This document shows positions 1-12,822 of a stretch of 64,000 bases of DNA, in pieces. The position numbers and the translations under genes are program-made. The notes below the pieces were generated by a model, which was not told the origin of the DNA, did no database searches, and saw only the letters and a list, made by a program, of their open reading frames with translations. Each line of letters opens with the position of its first letter. Position 1 is the stretch's first letter. Source of the DNA: Enoplolaimus lenunculus (lineage: Eukaryota > Nematoda > Enoplea > Enoplida > Thoracostomopsidae); the NCBI GenBank assembly GCA_030248215.1, contig JASANG010001092.1:1-64000 (forward strand). Direction: 5' to 3'.

Positions 1-321
1 TGTCAGGACATTACGTTATTACACGCGCACATATTTATAAATATACGCTGTGCACAAATATTCACACGCATCATTCAACGCAAAAAATTGAGTCCCTTCC
101 GAGGGACTATGGACTATAAGAGTTCCTGATAAATGAATGATGTCAGGACAAGTAAAAGTAAACATTTATGCCTAGAGCATATTCATTGTCCAAAAGTTCA
201 GACAATGGCCTATTGACATCTCAGACAGTATATAAAGAGAGTGGGTAGGGACAACGCGGGCACACAAAAGGGAGGGACTTTTTTTACAAATGTGCGTGCA
301 TTTTAACGAAAATGACCCATT
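1..321 (-). mobile_element. Partial copy of an inverted-repeat DNA element, family M1
   Basis: This stretch is, on the opposite strand, a near copy of 54184-54510. Both share the palindrome around GTCCCTTC/GAGGGAC, the TGTCAGGACAT block and the terminal motif ending at GCGTGCATTTTAACG. The terminal motif lies at about 294-321, so the element runs off the left edge of the window. No protein is encoded. It is a non-autonomous DNA element whose superfamily I cannot fix from the termini. Confidence 0.75.
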
Positions 322-2099
322 ACTGTAAAAAACTGGGTGTCTGCAGTCACCTATTTAGCAAAAGCGGCGTGGAATCAGATGCTTATCGCAAAAACAGGGT
401 TTCACAATCACTTATTAATCAAAGGCAGTTTACCAGCCATTGTTCACGGCATATCTGTTTACCAGCTGTTTTTTGGAATGTGGAGTCAGCGGTTTATCGT
501 AAATAAACACACCTTTTAATCCTATTCACCAGTTATTATGGAATGCGGAGTTAGCTGTTATTCTGGAACGCGGAAAAATACATACACAGTAAAAGTGTTA
601 TAGTTAGAGTTCTTAAGTAAAAAAAACACTGGAGGGGTGTGTTATTCAATTGAAAACTAAAAAAATATCCTAAAATAAACTAATAAATGTAAGAAGGCAC
701 CACAATTTGCGCGTCCCCTTTGCTTACGAACATTTGACATGCCACTATCGATGTCCACTTGCCACATTGCTTAACATGTTTCTGGAACATAAAGCGTGAC
801 TGACCGGATATTAATAATTGAATACAGGGACTGGAAGAGAATATTTTCCGGAACTGTATGCTAATCGGGTATGACATTTAAATTTCTGTGTGTTGGTACA
901 ATTTGTAGATAAATTTAAGTTAAACGCTACTTTCTACGTCAAAAATTGGCTGGTCCAGAAATGCAGCCACAGCAAAATTTTTAGCATTTTTCATGTGAAA
1001 AGCAGTGATGGCAAACAATGAACCTCTTGAATTCTGGCGCTCGGGATAGCTAGTAATAACTAATTACGCAAACACAAAGACTTCTCATAACTGGATACCA
1101 AACTCAACAATGTAAACAGATTGATCAATGACCATCATCTAATTATATCAACAATGAGGTAAACATTTTCAAGCGTATTATGTGAGAAAGTGAAATTGAG
1201 GTAAATATTTTTCGAGTAACAAAGTTTTAGGTTTGTTTTAAAGTTTGGAATGGTATGAATTGTCCAAGCAACTGTTGGTTGCGTAAAGATTGTATTTTCG
1301 CATAAGTTGAGCTGAATAATTTTTATGCTTTTGTTATTTTGCAAAATATTTTACCTGCAGTGGTTTAATTTAATCATATAATCGATCGCGCAAATTATTA
1401 GAGGTTTACGGCAGCAAAAATCTTTCAGGAAAATATACAAAAAGAAGTTGGTCGTATACCTTTCGTACCTGCCAAAAGTACTAATCAGACGGCTTTATTG
1501 CTACCGTTATGTTTTTCAAGTTTTTATTTGGACAAACCAACAATTTCATTATTATTCATAGTATAAAACAATTGATATTTTAAAGACAATTTATACACTG
1601 CATGTTCAAATGGCAATTCAGCAGTAGTCGTTTGTTCTTCAATATACTTTACAACATTAACCATTGGCCCATTAATAAAATCACCAGTTTTTCACGATTC
1701 TTTGAATAATCATCCAGTTCACTTTTCTAAAATATAAATTCTTCTTTCAGGTACCAATTCTTTACAAGATCCACAACAGTTGTAATGTTTTTCATTTTGA
1801 ATTTGCCTTTCAAATGTTTTTTCGCTTCCAAAATGTCAAATATTACAAATTTTCACACAATTTTGCTCCTGCGTAGCATGATAAATACCGACTACATCAA
1901 TAAAAACCTAAATTGACGTGGTAAACAGATAAATTTACGGAAACCGCTAGTAGTTTTGGTTTTTTTTGATTATACCTAATATCCCGATATCAATCATTTT
2001 TAAGGGTTTCTGTTCCATAACATTTCTCGATTTGTATTTAATTGCAACTCAGGAGGAAATGCTCCCATTACAAAAATAACGATTGCGTTAGGCAATTCT
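322..2099. other. No recognisable gene
   Basis: AT-rich sequence with only short chance reading frames. I see no splice-flanked coding segment, RNA gene or clear repeat. The right part may be decayed flank of the fossil that follows. Confidence 0.5.
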
Positions 2100-4204
2100 T
2101 AAGTAAAATGGATTGCCAGCCGTAGTGGTCCGTTTGCAAGGCTGCTCAAATAGTTATAGTTACCGCTGTGATCTCGACATTATCAGTACAAAAAATTTGA
2201 TATCTAGCACCAGTTCGGAAACCTGTCCTGGCCAAAACTAAGTTCTCAGACACGTTATTAAGAGCATTTACTGTTAGCCGTAACCACCTGAGTATATTTG
2301 TTTCCTTGCACGGCAATGCATCATTTTACACGGATGACGGTCTGCATTCATAAAAATGTAATACTATTCATATCAGTTAAAGCTAGTTTAAACGGATTTT
2401 GCATTGGAGCACCTCTGGACATAGTTTGATCAATGCCCAGAAATAAACTCTGCGTGGTAAAATTCCTTCAAACAGTGTCCAATGTCGTTTTGTAGGCCTT
2501 TATTTACTGATATCATATGTATTTTGAACCGCGCTTAAAAAAACTCGCACCATATGTGCTGAAAATATTATTTGCTTTTCCAGTGACTGCTTTGTAAGAT
2601 TAAACTTTGAGATATATAATTTAAACTCATTTATTATAATTTCAGAGTCTCTCTTGCCGTCATGTGTAAACGGAAAGTTTAGTGGACATCGGGCAAATTC
2701 CAATTTCAATTGTGATTTTGGCGGTAAATTTTTTGGGTTTAGTAGGCATCAATTACAACAGGAAAAGGTAGGTCCAGGTTTAGCGATGCTGTAATATATG
2801 CACTTCCATTTGTTCCTCCAATGTTTGCACCTGTCAGGTCATTATAACTATAAGTGGTATCAGCGTCATATTGACAATGTTGTAAATATTGTTTTCTTTG
2901 TTCCACAGTCATACGCATGGTATATAAAACATAGGTCATCCACGGATATTGTTTGTGATTAAACGTCGGTTCACCATTAAATTTCATTTCTACATAAGAA
3001 AATGGAGCGTACCCAAACATATTGCACGGAATTATTGGGTTGCCTAAACCTTTTGCGCTACCGCCACATTCCAAAATATGAATGTCAAAAAAAGCAAAAA
3101 TTTGTGACAAATCCAATAAATTAAACGCGCTTGCACTTATTCTAAACCGTAATGTATCATCTTTGTCTGTGCTTGGCAGTGTGGTATCGCAGGAAACATC
3201 TATCAACTAGAAAAAATGCTCAGCACTTGAGCAGCAAGGGATATGTTTCATATTCCTATTAAAAGTATGGTAAACTAGATCAGCACATTCGCTTGATGTA
3301 ACCTGGAAAAGTATTAAGAAACAATAGCGTCCAAAATCATGTTAACTATTAATTTTTCTGAAACATCTTGCGGACAACAAATCTATTTCTAACTTTAAAC
3401 TTTTTGACAGGATTTGTTGGGAACTATCAGAAATTTCTTAGGGTCGCAGAGACATGGCTGAGGTATACCGCTCTTTGATTTTGCCACATTAATCGATGTT
3501 ACCAGAATACGGTGCGATTTGTGAGCTTCTATAGTCGTGACTATGCAGTGAAACAGATAACTCGGGTGGGAAATGCGCATTTATAGGATTTGTCACTAAG
3601 GTCAAAAATCGAGTAAACTCAAAGTCACTTATAAGTGGAGCTTTTTTAAATCATCAATTGCGATTCGTTTTGTGACGTCTGTTTAAGAAAGTATCTAACA
3701 AAATTGGTCATCAGGACTAACACAGCCATTATGTCGCCACACAATGCTCTTATGAAATTCAATTTACTATGGTAATAGAAAGCCATAGGTAAATTTAATG
3801 CGTTCTTGTAGAGAACTTCAATATACATTTATGGATTCCAAGCTAAATCTGTCTGCATTTCAGAAATTATTTCACTTTGCATTCAAGGAAAGCATGTGTT
3901 TCTTACAAAAAGAAAATTACAGAAATTTTGCTGTCCGCAATATGTTTCAGAAAAATTAATAGTTAACATGATTTTGGACGCTATTGTTTCTTAATACTTT
4001 TCCAGGTTACATCAAGCGAATGTGCTGATCTAGTTTACCATACTTTTAATAGGAATATGAAACATATCCCTTGCTGCTCAAGTGCTGAGCATTTTTTCTA
4101 GTTTCAACCGCTTTACCAAGCTGCTGCTTTAATCCACCAATCCAGGTTATGAAAAATGAGAGGACTGATTAAACTAAATACTGAGTTTAAATAGATCGCT
4201 TGGT
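2100..4204 (-). pseudogene. Fossil of a Polinton/Maverick-type capsid (penton-like) gene
   Basis: The clearest part, 2739-3206 on the minus strand, has the jelly-roll signature of the minor capsid (penton-like) protein of Polinton/Maverick and adintovirus-type elements, often annotated F54H12.2-like in invertebrates: a hydrophobic FNLLDLSQIF strand, then APFSYVEMKFNG, a YPWMTYVLYTM block, then QYDADT. Weaker similarity continues downstream to about 2100, including an LPRRV motif and an NPFKL motif where the family has PKRV and NPF. Similarity upstream resumes beyond a fold-back element inserted at 3205-4103. The gene is broken and looks old, with several breaks. Confidence 0.65.
3205..4103. 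mobile_element. Fold-back element with 172-bp inverted arms
   Basis: The arms at 3205-3376 and 3932-4103 are nearly identical in inverted orientation, beginning AACTAGAAAAAATGCTCAG. The 555-bp centre carries no recognisable gene. The element sits inside the minus-strand capsid fossil, so it arrived later. I found no clear target duplication. The near identity of the arms suggests a fairly recent insertion, or arm homogenisation. Confidence 0.85.
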
Positions 4205-4249
4205 TAAAAGAAACTATTGTCATGGCAACAAGCGCCTAATCAAAGTATT

Positions 4250-7200
4250 TGTATGAAACCAAGAGTTGGGGCGAAGCAAACGATGGGGGGGACATCGTCC
4301 GTTGCGATGAAGCTAACCGTTTGTGTGAAACTAACCTCGGGGCAAAATTAACCGCTGGGGTGAAACTATCAGTTGCAGTGGAACCAACTGTGGGGTGAAA
4401 CCAACCGTTGGAGTGAAACCGACCGAGGGGTGAAACCGACCGTTGGGGTGAAACCGACCGTTGGAGTGAAACCGACCGAGGGGTGAAACCGACCGTTGGG
4501 GTGAAACCGACTGTTGGGGTGAAACCAACCGTTTGGGTGAAACCAACCGTTTGGGTGAAACCAACTGTTGGCGTGAAACCAACCGTTTGGGTTATACCAA
4601 ACCTTGGGGTTAAAACGAACGTTGGGGTTAAACCAACCGGTGGGGGGAAACCAACCGCTGAGGTGAATCCAACCGTTGGGGTGAAACCAACCGTTGGGGC
4701 AAAACCAACCGTTGGGGCAAAACCAACCGTTGGGGTGAAACCGACCGTTGGGGTGAAACCAACCGTTAGTGTGAAACCAACCGTTGGGGTGAAACCAACC
4801 GTTGGGGTGAAACCAACCGTTGGGGTGAAACCAACCGTTAGGGTAAAACGAACCATTGGGGTAAAACCGATCGTTGGGGTGAAACCAACCGTTGAGGGGA
4901 AACCAACCGCTGAGGTGAATCCAACCGTTGAGGTGAAACCAACCGTTGGGGTGAAACCAACCGTTGGGGTGAAACCAACCGTTGCGGCAAAACCAACCGT
5001 TGGGGTGAAACCAACCGTTGGGGTGAAACCAACCGTTGGGGTGAAACCAACCGTTGGGGTGAAACCAACCGTTAGGGTAAAACCAACCGTTGGGGTGAAA
5101 CCAACCGTTGGGGTGAAACCAACCGTTGGGGTGAAACCAACCGTTGGGGTGAAACCAACCGTTGGGGTGAAACCAACCGTTGGGGTGAAACCAACCGTTG
5201 GGGTGAAAGCACCCGTTGGGGTGAAACCAACCGTTGGGGTGAAACCAACCGTTGGGGTGAAACCAACCGTTGGGGTGAAACCAACCGTTGGAGTGAAACC
5301 GACCGAGGGGTGAAACCGACCGTTGGGGTGAAACCGACCGTTGGAGTGAAACCGACCGAGGGGTGAAACCGACCGTTGGGGTGAAACCGACTGTTGGGGT
5401 GAAACCAACCGTTTGGGTGAAACCAACTGTTGGCGTGAAACCAACCGTTGGGGTGAAACCAACCGTTAGGGTAAAACGAACCATTGGGGTAAAACCGATC
5501 GTTGGGGTGAAACCAACCGTTGAGGGGAAACCAACCGTTGGGGTGAAACCAACCGTTGTGGTGAAACCAACCGTTGGGGCAAAACCAACAGTTGGGGGCA
5601 AAACCACCCGTTGGGGTGAAACCCACCGTTGGGGTGAAACCAACCGTTGGGGTGAAACCAACCGTTGGGGTGAAACCAACCGTTGGAGTGAAACCAACCG
5701 TTGGGGTGAAACCAACCGTTAGGGTAAAACGAACCATTGGGGTAAAACCGAACGTTGGGGTGAAACCGACCGGTGCGGGGAAACCAACCGCTGGGGTGAA
5801 ACCAACCGTTGGGGTGAAACCAACCGTTGGGGTGAAACCAACCGTTGGGGTGAAACCAACCGTTGGGGTGAAACCAACCGTTAGGGTGAAACCAACCGTT
5901 GGGGTGAAACCAACCGTTGGGGTGAAACCAACCGTTGGGGTGAAACCAACCGTTGGGGTGAAACCAACCGTTGGAGTGAAACCGACCGAGGGGTGAAACC
6001 GACCGTTGGGGTGAAACCGACCGTTGGAGTGAAACCGACCGAGGGGTGAAACCGACCGTTGGGGTGAAACCGACTGTTGGGGTGAAACCAACCGTTTGGG
6101 TGAAACCAACTGTTGGCGTGAAACCAACCGTTGGGGTGAAACCAACCGTTAGGGTAAAACGAACCATTGGGGTAAAACCGATCGTTGGGGTGAAACCAAC
6201 CGTTGAGGGGAAACCAACCGCTGAGGTGAATCCAACCGTTGGGGTGAAACCAACCGTTGGGGCAAAACCAACCGTTGGGGCAAAACCAACCGTTGGGGTG
6301 AAACCGACCGTTGGGGTGAAACCAACCGTTAGTGTGAAACCAACCGTTGGGGTGAAACCAACCGTTGGGGTGAAACCAACCGTTGGGGTGAAACCAACCG
6401 TTAGGGTAAAACGAACCATTGGGGTAAAACCGATCGTTGGGGTGAAACCAACCGTTGAGGGGAAACCAACCGCTGAGGTGAATCCAACCGTTGAGGTGAA
6501 ACCAACCGTTGGGGTGAAACCAACCGTTGGGGTGAAACCAACCGTTGCGGCAAAACCAACCGTTGGGGTGAAACCAACCGTTGGGGTGAAACCAACCGTT
6601 GGGGTGAAACCAACCGTTGGGGTGAAACCAACCGTTAGGGTAAAACCAACCGTTGGGGTGAAACCAACCGTTGGGGTGACAGCACCCGTTGGGGTGAAAC
6701 CAACCGTTGGGTGAAACCAACCGTTGGGGTGAAACCAACCGTTGGGGTGAAACCAACCGTTGGGGTGAAAGCACCCGTTGGGGTGAAACCAACCGTTGGG
6801 GTGAAACCAACCGTTGGGGTGAAACCAACCGTTGGGGTGAAACCAACCGTTGGGGTGAAACCAACCGTTGGGGTGAAACCAACCGTTGGGGTGAAACCAA
6901 CCGTTGGGGTGAAACCAACCGTTGGGGTGAAACCAACCGTTGGGGTGAAACCAACCGTTGGGGTGAAACCAACCGTTGGGTTGAAACCAACCGTTGGGGT
7001 GAAACCAACCGTTGGGGTGAAACCAACCGTTGGGGTGAAACCAACCGTTGGGGTGAAACCAACCGTTGGGGTGAAACCAACCGTTGGGGTGAAACCAACT
7101 GTTGGAGTGAAACCAACCGTTGGGGTGAAACCAACCGTTGGGGTGAAACCAACCGTTGGGGTGAAACCAACCGTTAGGGTAAAACCAACCGTTAGGGTAA

Positions 7201-7292
7201 AACCAACCGTTGGGGTAAAACCGACTGTTGGGGTGAAACCAACCGTTGGGGTGAAACCAACCGTTGGGGTGAAACTAACCGTAAGCTCTATA
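4250..7292. repeat. 18-bp minisatellite array, about 170 units
   Basis: Tandem copies of an 18-bp unit close to GTGAAACCAACCGTTGGG. The length is a multiple of three and the unit lacks stops in several frames, so long reading frames appear on both strands (VKPTVG, GFTPTV, LVSPQR, NGWFHP repeats). These are artefacts. Higher-order structure is visible: the variant block with ACCGACCGAGGGGTGAAACC recurs near 4390, 5290 and 5970, and the block with TAAAACGAACCATTGGGGTA recurs near 4850, 5470, 5725, 6150 and 6410. The left edge is degenerate and the right edge ends abruptly at about 7292. Confidence 0.95.
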
Positions 7293-7446
7293 AAGTGGTG
7301 AAAGTTTTAACCGTAAAATTACATAGCTAACGTGTAAAAAGTGTTGAACCAAAATGAAAAATTTCGTGCACTTTCAGTAAGGCGTTTTTTGACCGTAACT
7401 ATTGAAGACCACACTGGTTTGCCAAATCCTTTGGCACAAATATTCC

Positions 7447-7749
7447 CTACGTAACAGGATACCAATGTACAAAATTTAAACGATAGCGGTCTGATATTAC
7501 TTGAGCACCAACATGCGAACTAAACTGAAAATACGCGCTTGAGATGCGCGAATCATATATATGAACACTATCGTGTTCATATGATTGGGAAGAAGATATC
7601 GCCTCTTGGGTATGGTATACATTTCCATCACAGTTTAGCTTTTGTATGCCGCACGTTTGTGCCGTTTTGGATCTTTTCTTCTTGGCTGCATTGTTTCTTT
7701 TAAAATTTTTCTTTCTAATTACCTTTGGTTTTTTAGCCTCAGTTTTCAA
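7447..7749 (-). other. Unrecognised basic reading frame, 100 codons
   Basis: The N-terminal third is very lysine- and arginine-rich (KKPKVIRKKNFKR, AKKKRSK), like a nuclear localisation signal or a DNA-binding core protein. The remainder is serine- and tyrosine-rich. It lies on the same strand as the capsid fossil at 2.1-4.2 kb. It might be another part of that virus-like element, but the link is inference from strand and position only. Confidence 0.3.
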
Positions 7750-7929
7750 TTCGTTCTACAGCTTGGGTGCTCCAAAACAATGCGGTAAAGCTATGTTAAT
7801 ATGTTCATTAGCATAATATATTATCTTTTTAAGCATTTTTAAAAAACCAAAGACGCTTTATCATTTCGGTTTCTTTAAAAAATTTAACCATTTTAAAAGA
7901 TGACTTAACAATTTGAAATGTAATGTCTC

Positions 7930-8424
7930 GCAACAGCAACGACGGTGACTACGACAACAACAACAAAAACAACAATGACGACGACAATAACAGCAACAAG
8001 ATCAACAACAACAACAACAACTACTACTACTACAACAACAACAATAACAACAACGACAACAACAATAACAGCACCAGCAACAACAACAACAACAACAGCA
8101 GCAGCAGAAGCAACAACAACAACAACAACATTGACGACGACGACGGCGTCGACAACGACGACGACGACGACGGCGTCGACAACGACGACAATGACGGCGT
8201 CGACAACGACGATGACTACGACAACAACAACAACAACTACTACTACTACTACAACAACAACAATAACAACAACGACAACAACAACAACAGCACCAGCAGC
8301 AACAACAACACCAACAACCACACCAACAGCAGCAGCAGCAGAAGCAACAACAACAACAACAACATTGACGACGACGACGGCGTCGACAACGACGACGACG
8401 GCGTCGACAACGACGACGACTACG

Positions 8425-8469
<45 letters not shown>

Positions 8470-8560
8470 TCATCATCATCATCATCAACAACAACAACAA
8501 CATTGACGACGGCGACGACGACGGCGTCGACAACGACGACGACTACGACAACAGCTCCCG
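7930..8560. repeat. Compound trinucleotide microsatellite (CAA/CGA/CAG/CTA)n
   Basis: About 630 bp of CAA, with blocks of CGA/GTCGACGG, CTA and CAG. The long poly-Asn, poly-Thr and poly-Val frames in it are artefacts of the triplet unit. A motif of CAACATTGACGACGACGACGG type recurs near 8126, 8360 and 8500, showing segmental duplication inside the tract. It abuts the 5' side of the LINE that starts at about 8561. Confidence 0.95.
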
Positions 8561-11240
8561 GGGTGTTCTACGTCTTCGACGTGGCGAGCAGGAACGTTTT
8601 GAGCGGCAAAGTGAACACCAGGCTGTGGGCGGAAGAGCGACAGCAATGGCCAACTAATGCGATGTCGTATCAACTACCCACGGTAACAGAGCGGGATGTG
8701 GAGGCCACCACATCAATCTCTCAAAACAAATGTCGGCCAAACAAATCGGAGGTATTAGACGATTGCAACGACGACACACAACAACAATCGTGTGGAAACG
8801 CCTCTGCAACGATATACACCCAAACCTGAGACCAGAGTCGATGCAGGGCCGCAAACAGGACAAATCACAATACGGGAAAGAAAAGAGAAGAGAACGAAGG
8901 CAAGAGAAGAAGGAAAAGAAAGCAAAAGCAAAACGAAAAGAATGGTTACAAAGCCTGCCTAAGACTGCGAGATCTGTGATTACTTGGAATCTTCAGCGAG
9001 CGTCACTGACCAACACAGCGCGGATACAGGAAGTACTGCTGTTCAGCGAAACACAGGGTTGGGACACATTACTTCTTTCAGAAGTAACAGGAAGATCAGT
9101 TGGTGTGCTGTGGATTGGCGAAAATCAACATCAATGGGCTATAATACATTCGACGCATACAGCTATCGCACTGCATGGAAGAGCCTTAGAAGACTGGTTA
9201 GAATCGGGATCGGTGAAACACCTAGGTGCGCTATTTAAAAAAGACGATCGTCGAAATCTAAATAACTACCGTGGGGTATGTCTACTGCCGATGATCAGCC
9301 GCGTTCTTGCGCGAGTGGTAGCCATGCGCTTGAAACACTGGGCAGAAGACATGAACATATTAGATGAAAATCAAAACGGTTTGAGAAGTGGTCGATCGAC
9401 TGCGGATGCAACCCAGATGTTCGTACGTATGCATGAAGAAGAAGAATAATGGGCTATAATACATTCGACGCATACAGCTATCGCACTGCCTGGAAGAGCC
9501 TTAGAAGACTGGTATGCAACCCAGATGTTCGTACGTATGCATGAAGAAGAAGAATACCGAAGAAAGTGCATGTTGAGCGTAAACGGCGTTTTTGAACCGA
9601 GCGAGACTGACATGCAAGCTCGTTTGTTAGATCTCCAAAAAGCCTATCCACGAGTGAGTAAACCGGCGCTATGGAAGTTGCTAATGAGATATGGTCTGAT
9701 AGGTGACATACTACATGTGGTTTAAGACCTGCATGAAACGACGGAATATCGTGTTAAGGGTAGCGCTGAAATCAGCGAAGCATGGATACCGCAGAGAGGA
9801 CTCCGTGAAGGATGCCCGACATCTCCAATTCTGTTTAATATATTCCATCAAGCTGTTATGCGCCAGGGTGAACTGCTAAGATCGATTCGCGCCGCAGACG
9901 CCAATCTAACAGTGGGTGTTGAATGGAAGTGGATTCCGGGAGCCTCACTGCCTCCGCACAAGCGACCAGATAGCCACCATTCGGAGGTGAAATCATTAAA
10001 CATATCAACCTCACTGTTTTCGGATGATACAACAATCATAGGAACGCGCGCGGAAATCGACGAAGGAGTTCGAGCAGTTAAGTTCAAAATGGCAGAGTGG
10101 GAAGAGCGGAACAACGATGCTAAAGAAGAAGTGTCGAGCTTTGGTAGCGATGAGAGCCACGAAATTCGGATGCTAGGCTGCTGGCTAGGCTGGAAGGAAG
10201 ATGTGAAACAACGCTTGAGACGGGCATCCTATAGCTGGTTCGTGGTCAAAAAGCGACTGAAGCACACACGGCTGCCAAAAACCACACAAGCGCGGATTGT
10301 GGAAGCGTGTGTGGAGAGCAGCCTTCTATTCGATTCCCATACTCGTACGTGGTACGCCAAAGAAATAAAATCTATGCAATCAATGATTGATAAAGCATAT
10401 CGATATATTTGAAGTAACAAAAATGGTCCACCGTTGTTACAAATGCAGGCAACACCGAAAAACATGTGGGATGTGAGAGCTGAACTGGGGGTTGACTCAT
10501 TACAGAAGAAGATTGAAGAACGAGTACTACGGAGGATTGGTCACGTGCTTCGAATGAAGAACACAAGAACAGTAAAACAAGTCGTGTTGGGATAGAGCCC
10601 GTTGCTGGACAATGTGTGGCGGAGGTTGTTACGAAAAGCTAATGTCGATGCCGACACAATGGATCAGATAGTCCTGGATCGGTTAAAGTGGAGAGCAATG
10701 ATAAGCTCCAGAATGAAGTATATACGTGAATGGGAATACCAACAAAGAAAAAATGCAACCGATACTGAAATGTCACGAAGCCAGTGGGCAGTCCGGGAAA
10801 CGGCAGCAAACGAATGGAAATGCGAATGGCTGAACTGCGAGAAAGTATGCAAATCTAAAACCGGTCTAACTGTACATATGAAAAGAATGCACAGGAAAAC
10901 GGACGACGCAGTGATGTCAAGCAACGAGACAACCGACATCAGGGAATAAATCTGTATGTGAAATATGCAACACGGAACAGTCAAAGTCGAACATAGCGCG
11001 ACATCGCCGCGCATGCAAAGAGAAGGCCCGGCGAGAGGGGCGCCCTCCACCGGAACCGCCGACAGACCCGAACATAAGGACCACATCTCCGCCGAGACAA
11101 TATAGAGCAAGGAGAAAGCAATGTGATTTGTGCGGAGGGTTTTATGCGGCTACAAATATGGTGAGGCATCAACGGAATTGCAATCACTAAACCTTCGACG
11201 GCTAACCCCAACGGGGTGTAAGCCTTTATCCAGATCTAGA
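8561..11240 (+). mobile_element. Degraded LINE with APE endonuclease, reverse transcriptase and C-terminal C2H2 fingers
   Basis: Parts in order: a lysine-rich segment (about 8850-8950); the start of an APE-type endonuclease with an ITWNLQ strand and a WDTLLLSEV motif (about 8970-9085); reverse transcriptase with NLNNYRGVCLLPM (about 9250), NQNGLRSGRST (9370), GLREGCPTSPILFN (about 9798) and the catalytic variant SLFSDDTTI (about 10010); a RRIGHVLRM motif (10530); and three fingers, CEWLNCEKVCK with a C2H2 spacing (10829-10895), CEICNTEQ (about 10953-11020) and CDLCGGFY (about 11120-11185). The endonuclease is joined to RT with most of its middle missing, and there are several stops and frame changes. 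The 3' end runs directly into (CAA)n at 11247. It is not R2-like, because the fingers are C-terminal; the exact clade is unclear. Confidence 0.85.
9136..9556 (+). repeat. Duplicated and rejoined block inside the LINE
   Basis: A 62-bp block at 9136-9198 recurs at 9450-9513, and a 41-bp block at 9408-9449 recurs at 9514-9556. In the second copy the two blocks are fused, missing the 210 bp of reverse transcriptase that separates them in the first. Confidence 0.8.
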
Positions 11241-11246
11241 TCCAGA

Positions 11247-11555
<309 letters not shown>

Positions 11556-11721
11556 AGAGTAACTTGCTGACTAGCTTCGCGTTCATCATTTCACAAAGCC
11601 AAAATTACCCTCATGGTTTATGTTAGCTCATTCACTAGTAAAGCAAGGTGGAAGACGAAAATTATTTCAGCATACGAGGCCGGTGTTTTTATCCGCTACT
11701 ATTATATGAAGATTTTCGACG

Positions 11722-12087
11722 TTACGCAGCATTTGACATATGTAGATAGGTTCTAAAATTCATATCATATGGATTGACAAACGAAATGTCGAATATGACA
11801 GTGACAGAGAAGGTTTGATTGTTTACCCAATATTTAGGGACAAACCATGTACCAAGCTTGTCCGGCCATAAAACGGAAAAGCCGTGTGTATACAACGATC
11901 CCTTGAGGTTCCACTGTGCTAAGTATTTAATTTCTGCTTTACTTGCTCTAAAGTTACCTGGAGTATCTCCAGAAGGGTTACGCACATCTGAGTTATGATA
12001 TGGAAACAGGTTTGAATAAAGGATAGTCACATAGCTACCAGAAGGTGTACTAAAATTTTGGCCTGTGCTCGCAAATGTTTGTAGCAC
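11722..12087 (-). other. Unrecognised reading frame, 121 codons, possibly virus-like
   Basis: An open minus-strand frame with real-protein composition: aromatic-rich, with FVPKYWVNNQTFSVTV and NPYDMNFRTYL segments that suggest beta strands. Its neighbours are mobile DNA. It lies on the same strand as the Polinton-type capsid fossil and could be the end of another capsid-like gene of that element. I do not recognise the family and this is inference. Confidence 0.3.
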
Positions 12088-12274
12088 CTATAAGTAGTTA
12101 GTGACTGGTCTTGTACCTTTGGAACCAGCGTATTATAAGGTTGGAAATTCAGCGCAATTTTTGCATTTGGCTTGTACTACTTCTGTACAAATTTTTACAT
12201 ACGCAATGGCAGAGGTCCGTCAGTTTAAAAACCTATCGCTAACTAGTGATAGATGTTATTCGCATTGGAGAATA

Positions 12275-12459
12275 AGCACCTATCATCAGTTAGCGGTAGG
12301 TTTTCAAATACAAATAACTAACATCTGTAACTGCAGATCACAAAATTGGTGCAGAAGTAGGGTAAATCAAATGCGATTATTGTGCTGAAGTTCGAACCTC
12401 GTCACGCAATGCGCTGGTTCCAAAATTACAGGACCTATCACCAACTAGTGATAGGTGCT
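12275..12459. mobile_element. Short inverted-repeat element, family M2 (AGCACCTATCA ends)
   Basis: Begins AGCACCTATCATCAGTTAG and ends CTAGTGATAGGTGCT. The same ends and length recur at 13200-13376 and 32957-33143. A further inverted motif, CCTATCGCTAACTAGTGATAG, lies just upstream at about 12231. Non-coding. Confidence 0.7.
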
Positions 12460-12734
12460 GTTAATAGTTCGTGATTTTACTAGGATAGCCCCAATCACCA
12501 ACTCCACTTTAAGTTCGCTTTTCAATGACGTTATTATGCTCTAGTTTAGTAATGGAGACGTTTTTCCCCTTTTAATCCACCCAAAGACTTCAAATAAGGC
12601 ACGAATATGCAGAATATAGCTTAACTTTAACTGCCGACCTGATTCTTACTACAAGGCCGAAAGTTCCTTTATTGGTGCTTTTCGCGCGTTCACTACGGTA
12701 ACCTAAACTGATAACGCACTCTGTCAACAGCTTG

Positions 12735-12822
12735 TCAGTCTAGGTAGGAACCGGGACTTCAGACCTTTCTCAGCCTATGGATCCTTAAGCGAGCACTCTA
12801 CCATTGCGCTATGTCAGCACCA
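12735..12822 (-). mobile_element. tRNA-derived SINE, internally deleted copy
   Basis: The reverse complement has the polymerase III A-box region (TAGCGCAATGGTAGAGTGCTC) and then the same body as the SINE at 42031-42175 (CTTAAGGATCCATAGGCTGA, then GTCCCGGTTCCTACCTAGACT). About 50 bp holding the B box is missing relative to that copy. The simple-repeat tail is lost. Confidence 0.75.

Noticed and set aside
4250-7292. CRISPR-like regularity of short repeats
   Set aside because: Units are contiguous 18-mers without unique spacers, and the genome is eukaryotic.
4236-7301. Many long reading frames on both strands (up to about 450 codons)
   Set aside because: They are translations of an 18-bp minisatellite in every frame. 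There is no unique sequence, start context or splice structure.
7905-8829. Poly-Val, poly-Asn and poly-Thr frames
   Set aside because: Translations of a compound CAA/CGA trinucleotide tract.
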